A stretch of DNA of 64,000 bases. Source: Skeletonema tropicum (Eukaryota > Bacillariophyta > Thalassiosirophyceae > Thalassiosirales > Thalassiosiraceae). The stretch spans positions 1,984,001 to 2,048,000 of the forward strand of contig CM074129.1 in the NCBI GenBank assembly GCA_037178625.1. The letters are read 5' to 3'. Of this stretch, positions 54,501 to 64,000 are shown piece after piece. The notes under the pieces are model-generated. The model saw only the letters and a program-made list of their open reading frames with translations. It was not told the DNA's origin and made no database searches. Each line of letters begins with the position of its first letter. Positions within the stretch are counted from its first letter, which is position 1. Both the position numbers and the translations under genes were made by a program.

Positions 54501-57463
54501 AGGCATGGGAAGAGGGACAACTATTAGGAACACATCTTTCAAAGGCTTCGATAATGGCTGCTCTGGAGGACCAAAATACGCAATTCACGTTGGCAACAAC
54601 CAGGTTCGAAATGGTGTGTTTGATGCAAGTCCTACCATTTTCAACAACACCTTTGCAGACGAACCTATCAGTAGCCGTATCAATGCTTGCTGGGGTATTC
54701 ACAATTCTGGAGACAACTTTGTGCGCACGGTCGTAATCGAAGATGTGGACGGCTCGCTAAGTGGGACGTCTCCAGGGTTTTTCGTCCAAGTCGACCAACC
54801 AGCAGTGACCTCTTTCTTTGACACTACCAGCTGCACTGAGGTTGAAAATGGCTGCCTTTTCTTTTGCGCAAATATTTGCCTCCGTCTTGGCATTGTGTCC
54901 ATTTCTCAGGATTTCACCACTCGCAACTTTAAAATGCACATTTCCGATGGTATCAACACTGCATCGGTGAGTTTCAAAAAATGCAAATACATAAGTATGC
55001 AGCCATTCATGTCATTTTGTTCGTCCATCTCGCTTACTTCTCATCTTCTCCCTGCGTGCTTGTGTAAAATCTCTTAACCTCCCTTTCTTGAACCAGGTCA
55101 ATCGCGGTAACATCTGGTTTGACGAGAAACAAAATCACTTAAGTGCTCCAATGCCACTGGCTTTGCCGGCAGCAGCAACCGGATCTCCTTATCAAATAAG
55201 TTTTACAGATGCTAATGGCAAACCAGCATGGCCAGGCTATGCCAGGCTAAATCTCGAACGCGCTCCTTCCTGTACTGGAGGAGTTAGCGCTGACGAGATC
55301 GAGTTCGTCATGCCAGAGGCAACCTTCGATCGTTGTCAAAACCTCTTCAAGTACGATGACTATCCCAATGAAATTCATGGTTGGCAAAATTTCTTTGCAG
55401 GCCTCAAAGTTTCCGAAGATGCTGGAAAGTATGTTATAAGCACGCTTCGGAGAAAGCATGACCGAGGCCACGTCAATTTGAGTCGGAATCTTGATACTAG
55501 TTGCTTCGTGGGTAATATCGGTCGCACGTTCCATGTTTTTGGCAAGATACGCATGCAGGATACATTAGGCAACGATGTTGCAAGTGACGGGACTTCGAAT
55601 GCTTCGCCGAAAATTACATTCAGCATCACAGGCGGCCAGTCGAATTTGGTGACAAGTTGGAATGTTGCAACATTTTCCGATGGAACTTGGGCCGAAATCA
55701 GTCGAGAGATTATCATTCCCAGTACAATTGAAGGTGCGAATAGAGCTCAGCTAATCATTGACCAGGCCGAAAAAATGGAATTTTTGATTACGGACTGGGG
55801 AGTGGATCTGATCGCTAGTGAGGCGCCAACGCTTAAACCATCTCTCGTCCCTTCTCTTTCGCCGACATTGCGCCCAACACTCAAGCCCACTGCCTCTCTA
55901 GAGCCCACCAACACAGTGACTTTGAACCCGACAGAACAACCTATCACAGCTGCGCCAGTCCTGGCATCACCTACAAATTTGGCATTGAATGGACTCGCTT
56001 CGGCTGACTGTGAATGCTGGAATGGCTTTGCTTACAAGATTATTGACGGCAACGACAGCTCTATCAACCACAACTGTTGTAACAAAAATGGAGCGTGGGT
56101 AATGGTGGATCTTGGACTAGGCACTCTCAACTACATTGAGAAGATTGTTGTGAAGAATAGGAAGGATTGCTGTGGAGGAAGATTGAAGCGATTTCATGTG
56201 GAACTACTTGACGCCGAAAAAACTGTTGTATACACTAAGTATCACGAAGGTTCTGTAGGTAATGGAGCAGTGCGTGAGTTCGTGGTTGACGATGGTACTG
56301 TCGCACGTTTTGCTCGTGTTAGGCATGATGATTCCTACAAAGACTGTCTTCACATTGCAGAGTTGGAGGTATGGGGCTATCCGACAGAGGTACCAGCTTC
56401 ACCAGAGCCTATCATTGGTAAGTTTCTTGTTGAGACGAATTGTTGTCAGTTTTCTTACCTTGCCGCATCCGCATACAATAGCTAACAATATTTGTATCAA
56501 TTTTCACTACAGAAATGGCTACCGGAATGGAGGCTACTGCGTCCTCTGTATATAATTCAAACACTCTCGCCTCAAAAAGTGTTGACGGAAATATCGACAC
56601 CATTCATCATTCTAAATGCAATGAAAATCCATGGTGGCGCGTGGATCTCGGTGTAATGTCATTCGTTCAAGATGTGAAGATTACCAACAGGAGAAACTGC
56701 TGTGGAGGAAGACTCAAACAAGCAACAGTAAAGCTCTTAGACGAAGATCTAAATCTTGTCGATTCTCGCTACATCGAGGGGTCGGTTGGTAATGGCGCAA
56801 TTGTTCAAAAGGTATTCAATGAAGCGGATTCCGAAGCAAGATATGTGGAGGTATCTTTCAACAGGAACGATTGCCTGCATATGGCCGAAGTACAAGTTTA
56901 TGGTTATCACTTGATGGCTAAGCCGACGAGCGCCCCTACACCAATGCCTTCAAATGTTGCTCTGGGAAAGCCCGCGACTCAATCTTCTACCTACAACAAT
57001 AACGCAAATGACGGTGCCTCCATGGCTGTAGACGGGAATTATAATTCCTTTACACACACAGAGTGCTGGAAGGGTATCAATCAATGGTGGAGGGTGGATC
57101 TTGAGGATGTGTACACGATTGCAACCATCACTGTGGGCAACCGCCTAGATTGCTGTGGTGGTCGCTTCCATGATGCAACGTTTTACTTTTACGATGAAAA
57201 CGACGTGGAGGTTCATGTGATGCCAACTTCTGGTGGCATCGGAAGTAAGAAATCATTTTCAGTGCGTAAGTCTTTTCTGCGTTTGACTTTTTTGCCAGAT
57301 TTGCCAGAACCACAATCTCTTCACATTTTCCCCACTAACAAAGAAGTGTTGTCTTTGTCCTCTATTTACAGCAACTGTCGATGCCAGGTATGTCAAGGTT
57401 GAGCTTGGAGACCAAGATTGTTTGCAGATTGGCGAGTTTGAAGCTTGGGGCTGGCAGGAATAA
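51544..57463 (+). CDS. Secreted G8 / FTP-lectin / CEMIP-like beta-helix protein, complete copy 1, 1714 aa, 8 exons
   Basis: Exons 51544-52068, 52186-52924, 53031-53666, 53776-53900, 54013-54966, 55097-56417, 56513-57265 and 57372-57463 join in phase (5145 bp) at GT-AG borders. Signal peptide MMRLKAIAIALALNLPTSYA. Residues 176-315 form a G8-like module (VKIPCGECVTLD, LNIVGKLVIPSG, YVFVQGLLEM). FTP1 is about 318-448. A right-handed beta-helix core of CEMIP/TMEM2 type follows (LGKYPLHFHMSECVHGS near 585, then RGAGFWFEL). A Pro/Thr linker (about 1236-1285, TLKPSLVPSLSPTLRPTLKP) leads to FTP2 (about 1287-1420), FTP3 (1435-1570) and FTP4 (1582-1714). Every FTP keeps a His and the NR-x2-CCGGR signature, the His/Arg/Arg set that binds fucose in fucolectins. 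CEMIP proteins bind or cleave hyaluronan; the substrate here is unknown. Expected outside the cell. Confidence 0.9.
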
Positions 57464-57611
57464 TGTTTTTACTATACTAATAGACTGAGAGCAACCAGAT
57501 AAGGTTTTCAAGACAGGAATATACTTATTTTGCTCCAAGATGCCGGTTAATTTTAGGAATTTTTGTGTCAAGTATTAAAAGTATTGCTTTGCTTTGTTTG
57601 CCAGCAGCCTT

Positions 57612-58622
57612 TCATATTGATAATGTAGTTGTCGCCGAAGATAAAGTCATCGAGGTAAATCTAATTCGAGCTTCGACGAGGCTCAGTTGGCTGCTAAAGC
57701 CTAAAGCGACAGCGGCTAAGCTCCACAATACACCGGCAACTATCACATGCTTTGAACCCTTATGAAGATAACAGCTTGCCCAAACGAATTGTGATTGAAG
57801 ATAGCTTGAATTAGCGGGATTTGCGTTGTCGACACACCTTTCAGACTTGAGAAATACGAATATCAAAAACTGGCAGCAAATAGCGACTAACACTAACAGT
57901 GTTGAAATTACTCGCAAAGTGCCATTTCCAAACTTCATACAGCTGGTGAGACAAAGGAGCAACACAATCGGAAAGCCAATGATCAGAGCTGTTGCACTAA
58001 ATGCACGTGCCGCTTTGACATAGCCATCATTTACAACATTTGGCGGATACGGGTTGCACTGTGTGATGTGGTATTCAATGGCTTCATCGAAGTACTGAAC
58101 GCCGTAAAAATATAGCCCATAAGATACGCCATCAATAGTTTCATAACCTTCCTGATAAGTCATGTTAGAAGAAGGCCTATCAGCAATTCTTCTTTCGAAA
58201 AGAGTACACAGATTGTTACCAATCACAGAGAAGCACACTTCGCACGGAACAGACAAAAATGTTATGGCCAACACAAGTCTTCAAGAGAAACCACAAGACT
58301 ACGTTTCACACTCAATCTTACCTGCTGCAATGGCGAGAAGTGTTGGCATCAAAGAAGCAAAGATCCCCCGGGGAAAGGAGAACGCCACGAACCATGGTTC
58401 TTCGCTGATATCACCTCCAAATGAATTCTCTGACTGGACAGACATATTTCCAACATCATCATCATTCGATACAGCTGTAGATGCATTTTCATATTCATGG
58501 ACAACTTTGGGAAGGACATCTGACAATGTATTAATGCTATGATCCTGCATACTGCCAAGGCAAACGTGAATTTCACGGAACATCCTTGATTTGTAGTAAG
58601 GAACATATGGCACCAACAACAT
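57612..58622 (-). CDS. Four-TM membrane protein, 308 aa (unit 2)
   Basis: Exons 58622-58322 and 58237-57612; the predicted protein is identical to the unit 1 copy at 48588. Intron, splice sites and the divergent spacer are preserved. Confidence 0.75.
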
Positions 58623-58679
58623 CAATGTAGTCAAGTGGTGAGGACAATAGATAGAGTTGCTAGAGAGGCGAGGAGAGAC

Positions 58680-60035
58680 ATGCCATCAATACTGACAACC
58701 ACACTCCTACTATCCATCACTCTCATCACCATCATGATCCGGAGGACAACATCTCTAGCACTCTCCGCAGCAAAAACGAATGATCGCATCAAAGTTGCCA
58801 TCTTGGGCTCAGGAATGAGCGGCTGCTCTGCCGCGGCAACTCTTCTCGACTCATCATCCAACAACAGTAACTTTGACATTTCGGTATATGAAGGAGGACG
58901 TGGCATAGGGGGACGCATGTCGACACGACGCATTACCGATGAGTCGGGAAATACACTGTATCAATTCGATCATGGATGTCAGTACATTTCTGCTCCCAAG
59001 ACGGAGTGTTTTAGAAACGAGTTGGACAAGTGGAAAGAACGAGGCTGGGTTCAACCGTGGAAAGGAACGTTTGCTAACTGTTAAGCGCTGTATCGACCGA
59101 TTCTTCTTCGCCCGACATTGAACTTAGTGTAGAATCATCATCTGATGGGAAAGAAAGATATGTTGGGTATCCAACCATGAATACTATTTGTGAGAACCTT
59201 CTATTCCAAACAAAATCAGAACAATCTACAATCAATGTAGTTACTGGAAAACAAGCTCGTGCAGTTGCAATGCATCATCATTCAAAAGAAGAAACTGGGC
59301 AATCTCCATGGCAACTATATCATAAGGATGAGCTGTTGGGTAGCTACGATTGGCTGGTGGTTACCGACCGTAATAGTGCTCAAGAACTTCGTCCAGATCT
59401 TGCAGATGCCAATGTCATGGAATTCAAACAAGTTAACGAACACGTGGAGTCCATCAAGTCTTGTACGACTATGATTGCATTCGAAAACCGGCTCCCGCTC
59501 CCATTTGATGGATTGATATTTGATCATCACAGCAACCATGTAGTTATGAGAGAAGAGTTCAAGTCATTGGGTTGGGCGGCACGTGATTCATCCAAGCCTG
59601 GTCGTAGTAGAAATAAGGACAGTCCAGAATGCTGGGTTCTGCAATCGAATCCTGAAGAAGCTGTCCGTATACTGGAACTGGATGAGTTAAAGGATGCTAC
59701 CTTGCCGCAAATTAGAGAAAAGATTCGAGAGCAAATGGTGAATGATTTCATTCATTGCATTCCAACCTTGACGGCACAGAGTGGCGGAGAAGAAGAAAGC
59801 AAGCAAATGAGCAATAACTTCAAAATAAGTAGATTCAATGGGACACCGTTGGGGAGCTGCATTTCCTTCGTTTGTCACGCAAGGTTTGTTTACAGAAATG
59901 GAAAGCCTAGTATTTCCAGAGAAGCAATTTGTAGCATGTGGAGATTATTTTGGTGGGTATGCAGCTAGAATTGAGGGTGCCTTTCTCTCTGGGCGTGCTG
60001 CTGCCAACGATATTTTGAAGTGTGTTGAAAGGTGA
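58680..60035 (+). pseudogene. Renalase-like oxidoreductase, unit 2, with three single-base insertions
   Basis: Matches the unit 1 gene except for an extra T near 59074 and an extra A near 59085, which stop the frame after FANC (149 codons from the upstream open start), and an extra A near 59827. Together the three add 3 bp, so the last ~68 codons return to the original frame, but the middle ~245 codons are read out of frame. FAD-binding motifs at both ends are unchanged. Either a very young pseudogene or uncorrected indel errors in a collapsed repeat. Confidence 0.75.
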
Positions 60036-60569
60036 GCCGTATTGACGACTATCTCTAGAGAGACTCTACATAGAGATTCAATATCTGATATCATCAACAC
60101 AACAAACATACAAACCAATCTTCACTCTTCCGGTTCCCATGGTAAAATATTCGGGGACATCATTACAACTTTTGACGGGCTACCCCCTAAATTAAGCCTG
60201 AAATGAATTCGCTAAGAAGATCACCTAATAAAATTCAATCACGGAATCAACTTTTAGCGGGCGTCCCATGAGGTTCCCTTACTTTTTAGGGATATATATG
60301 GTTAATGTCCCGAAGCAAAGGATGGGATACCGCAGACAGTCATTTTCAAAAGCCGTTAGCGATTCACTGATGGTCGGAATCTATACAAGTCATAGTCCCG
60401 GAAAAACTTCATTTATGTTTGAAAGAAGTAGCAAGCACCTAAGTAAAGAATATCTCTGCTATCTCACATTGTCAACGTCCTGGTATTGCAACTTGACAGC
60501 GATAAATCTTCTCGGCTAGCTCTAGAAATACTTAGCACGGCGATTATTTGGCTCCACAACCCTTTCAAT
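60036..60569. other. 5' flank of CEMIP-like copy 2
   Basis: Same as 51009-51543 apart from one missing A near 60449. No gene. Confidence 0.5.
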
Positions 60570-63500
60570 ATGATGCGCTTGAAGGCCATCGCCATCGCAT
60601 TGGCCCTCAATCTACCGACATCCTACGCGGCAGATCGCCTTCGAGGCTCCTCCTCTCAACAACAAGCCGTGGTCACTGCTTCTACGGAAGAAACCCCCTC
60701 TAACGAAATCGACGTCCAGAGTGCTGGTATCGACCGCTCTCTCGCTTCAATCCACGAATCTGAGTTGAGCTTCTTAAATGATGACCAACTCGCGGCGCTT
60801 GGCGAGTACATCACCCGTTACTCAAAAGACGGAAACACCGATATCCCCGAGACCTGCCCCTTGGATTATGAGGGGGACGTTGACCCCTACCACCCCGACT
60901 CATACACCACTCTTGGTGAAAATGGACGTTCGCTAATGGAGGAGATGGATATGGGGGGAATGGATATGGATCATGACACGGCACATGCTCACATGCATTA
61001 CGTTGAATCAATGTGTAATCACATGTTGGATATGGCGCCGTGTGTGAACTGGTCCCAGTGGGTAGATATCAACAATATCACCATGTCCTCTGAGGTAAGA
61101 TGATTGTGTACTGTTTCATTTACTTATTTATCCGCGCGAGCGATCAATACCAATCAATTCACTCACGCTCTCTCTCCTTTTGCACGCACTCCCTCATATC
61201 AACATCTGCAGGTCAAGATTCCCTGTGGAGAATGCGTAACGCTCGATGCAGCTCCCGGGCAAAACATGACAGGCCAAACACTCGAGTTTGAACAGGGCTT
61301 GAACATTGTAGGAAAGCTTGTCATCCCGTCCGGTGCGGATATTCAGCTCATTACCAAGTATGTCTTCGTCCAAGGGCTGCTAGAAATGCCGCCACCACCT
61401 CCAGGCACTACCATTAGTTCAGAAGACGTAGGGCCTAAAGTCAAGATTACTCTCTATGGCACTGATGAGATTTTCTTTACCGCTGACAATGCCACGGACA
61501 ATACCCACTTAGACGGGGATGCAGTTTCTGCCAAGGCATTCGTAGTGGCAGGAGGTCGAGTTGATGTGAGAGCTCTTGACCCTAGTTGTCCGGGCTGGGT
61601 GAAACTTCAATCCGTCACCTATGGAGACCCCTTGCCAAATGTTGCTTTAGGGAAGAATGCGACTCAATCTTCTACCTACAACAATAACGCAAATGACGGT
61701 GCCTCCAAGGCTGTAGACGGGAATTATAATTCCTTTACACACACAGAGTGCTGGAAGGGTATCAATCAATGGTGGAGGGTGGATCTTGAGGATGTGTACA
61801 CGATTGCAACCATCACTGTGGGCAACCGCCTAGATTGCTGTGGTGGTCGCTTCCATGATGCAACGTTTTACTTTTACGATGAAAACGACGTGGAGGTTCA
61901 TGTGATGCCAACTTCTGGTGGCATCGGAAGTAAGAAATCATTTTCAGTGCGTAAGTCTTTTCTGCGTTTGACTTTTTTGCCAGATTTGCCAGAACCACAA
62001 TCTCTTCACATTTTCCCCACTAACAAAGAAGTGTTGTCTTTGTCCTCTATTTACAGCAACTGTCGATGCCAGGTATGTCAAGGTTGAGCTTGGAGACCAA
62101 GATTGTTTGCAGATTGGCGAGTTTGAAGTGTACGGTTGGATTGCCACTGAAGGTATCCCATTGGCCGCAATGGATAAATTGCATGTTGGCTCAGAAGCAG
62201 CGAATTGCTGGAAGTCTCCAGGATCACGTATCATGCTCACAAGTGATACGTACAGCTGGAGTGATAGTCATATCGAAGTTGTAGCAGATGTTCAATCTGA
62301 TCCAGGAACACTTGCTGTCTTCCCACTAACGAAGAAGAAGAGTGCAGTCGATGAAACATTTGGGTATCCAGACTTTGCAGTGGAGGTCGCTCTACTCGAT
62401 CGATCTCTCATAATCGAGGGAGCGAAGGACGATGGAGAATTTGCTACTCTTGGAGGACACTTCGTGGTTCTGCACACTCCACATGTTCATCAGCATTTGG
62501 AGGGGGCTTTGCTACAAAATATGGGTCAGCAGGGAATACTTGGCAAGTACCCTCTTCATTTTCACATGTCAGAATGTGTTCATGGATCCACTCTCTCAAA
62601 GAATGTGATTTGGAAGTCGAATCAACGCTGTATAGTTGTACATGGCTCCCACAATGTCACTGTTAGCGAGAATGTTGCCTTCGACACAAAAGGTAAGATA
62701 CATACACTTGGCTGAACCTGAACCTGAACCATTTCAGAAATGCTTATACACGGGTACGCAGAAAGTTACTAACAGCTGTCTATATATATTCTTTTGCTCA
62801 GGACATTGCTTCATGTTAGAGGACGGGGGTGAGTGGGACAACGTCTTCTACAAGAACTTGGGCGCCAAGATAGCTGCCCTACCGCGAGATGTACCTAGAG
62901 CAGGAGAAACAGACTTGTTCCCTTCGGTATGTTTTAGATAGTGCCTTCGGTTTTGCTTTGCTGCAAGTTTTGTTTTTACTCTTTTGATCAAAATCCTCAC
63001 AAAGGTTGCTTATGCTGCGTCACTTACCATTCTTATAGGTATTCTGGATTACGAACCCTAGTAATGAATTCATTGGCAATGTAGCTGCCGGATCTCGAGG
63101 GGCAGGGTTTTGGTTTGAGCTGAAATTGAGGGCTCCGTCATCTGAACTGGAAATCAATCACGGCATCAATCCCAAAGTCCTCTCACAGAAGACTTTCAGG
63201 GACAATGCTGCTCATAGCTCAGGTAGACGAGCGGGTTTTACCACTTATGAGACAGGATATCAAGCGCCTCCAGGTACCGTGTGGGAAAACATCAAGGCCT
63301 ACAAGAATAACGAAGCAGGTCTTTTTCAACACGGCACGACGAATATTGAATTTCGAGGTGGCCTGCTGGCCGACAACGGACAGGCAGCCCACAACTTCCA
63401 TCATGATAATGCTATCTACGATGGCACTGAGGTTATCGGAAGAAGTGAGCACATGCAATTTTTGATAGACCAAGGTAGGATCGACACTCATTGTAAGGCC

Positions 63501-64000
63501 GGTGGTTTGTCCTTGCAACCTAACGAAGGCATGGGAAGAGGGACAACTATTAGGAACACATCTTTCAAAGGCTTCGATAATGGCTGCTCTGGAGGACCAA
63601 AATACGCAATTCACGTTGGCAACAACCAGGTTCGAAATGGTGTGTTTGATGCAAGTCCTACCATTTTCAACAACACCTTTGCAGACGAACCTATCAGTAG
63701 CCGTATCAATGCTTGCTGGGGTATTCACAATTCTGGAGACAACTTTGTGCGCACGGTCGTAATCGAAGATGTGGACGGCTCGCTAAGTGGGACGTCTCCA
63801 GGGTTTTTCGTCCAAGTCGACCAACCAGCAGTGACCTCTTTCTTTGACACTACCAGCTGCACTGAGGTTGAAAATGGCTGCCTTTTCTTTTGCGCAAATA
63901 TTTGCCTCCGTCTTGGCATTGTGTCCATTTCTCAGGATTTCACCACTCGCAACTTTAAAATGCACATTTCCGATGGTATCAACACTGCATCGGTGAGTTT
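60570..64000 (+). CDS. Secreted G8/FTP/CEMIP-like protein, copy 2, cut by the window edge
   Basis: Exons 60570-61094, 61212-61950, 62057-62692, 62802-62926 and 63039-63992 are visible, and the fifth intron begins at the edge. The 993 codons match copy 1 with one amino-acid change (NATDNTHLDG for NATDNAHLDG) and few silent ones. The C-terminal FTP2-FTP4 part lies beyond the window. Function as for copy 1. Confidence 0.85.
63755..64000. repeat. Start of array unit 3
   Basis: Equivalent to 45705-45950 and 54729-54974. Since unit 3 begins here, the array continues past the window and the total copy number cannot be read from it. Confidence 0.8.

Larger units (their letters stand above)
45705..54728. 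repeat. Unit 1 of a 9,024-bp tandem array
   Basis: Position 45705 onward equals 54729 onward at a constant offset of 9,024 bp with near-identity. The unit runs from mid exon 5 of one CEMIP-like gene to mid exon 5 of the next, and contains the 3' part of gene copy 0, the four-TM gene, the renalase-like gene and the 5' part of gene copy 1. Confidence 0.95.
54729..63754. repeat. Unit 2 of the 9-kb tandem array (9,026 bp)
   Basis: Near-identical to unit 1. The offset changes from 9,024 to 9,027 and then 9,026 because of three single-base insertions (near 59074, 59085, 59827) and one deletion (near 60449). Substitutions are rare (for example A61502 for G, and C62625 for T). Confidence 0.95.

Noticed and set aside
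1..64000. tRNA or rRNA genes
   Set aside because: No cloverleaf-like stretch or rRNA core sequence recognised on either strand by eye; a covariance search would be needed to exclude small RNAs.

Overview
This is eukaryotic nuclear DNA. Genes carry short GT-AG introns, mostly about 80-130 bp, whose phases can be checked by joining reading frames. Gene content points to a diatom, most likely centric: secreted proteins with Pro/Thr-rich linkers, a diatom-type PLAC8 membrane protein, an AAA-ATPase/TPR regulator, a large kinesin-light-chain-like TPR protein and a gypsy element whose proteins resemble diatom retroelements. The organism is inferred from these features and no database search was run.

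Layout. (1) 1-19180 is repeat-rich. It holds an open frame running off the left edge, a LINE reverse-transcriptase tail, and a Mutator-like element (3060-4964: ~100-bp inverted repeats, perfect 9-bp target duplication) carrying a broken helicase fragment. Next comes a tandem array of a ~1.29-kb unit rich in TTGCAA motifs. A Ty3/gypsy retrotransposon (6826-17114) lies inside the array, and its integrase is split by a further ~4.06-kb insertion that contains an intact-looking three-exon gene of unknown function.

(2) 19704-38980 is ordinary gene space. It holds a 1346-aa AAA-ATPase/TPR protein, a 1709-aa TPR protein in five exons, an 826-aa low-complexity protein, a 725-aa Pro/Gln/His-rich protein, a conserved-looking 338-aa protein, and a secretory prolyl-4-hydroxylase-like 2-oxoglutarate dioxygenase.

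(3) 39250-45525 is a ~1.86-kb segmental duplication. It contains a small secreted or plastid-type protein (intact in copy A, broken in copy B) and a PLAC8-family membrane protein (both copies intact). The spacer between the copies contains two probable DNA transposons and a chimeric ORF built on the 5' end of a neighbouring oxidoreductase gene.

(4) 45705-64000 is a tandem array of a 9,024-bp unit that starts inside an exon and runs off the right edge. Each unit carries a large secreted protein gene (G8-like domain, four fucolectin-type FTP domains, CEMIP/TMEM2-like beta-helix core), a divergently placed four-TM protein and a renalase-like FAD oxidoreductase. The first large gene is 5'-truncated, the second is complete (8 exons, 1714 aa), and the third is cut by the window edge. 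The array looks like a young amplification of a putative cell-surface or matrix carbohydrate-binding system. Near-identity between units, short conversion-like patches and single-base indels show it is either still homogenising or partly affected by assembly error.
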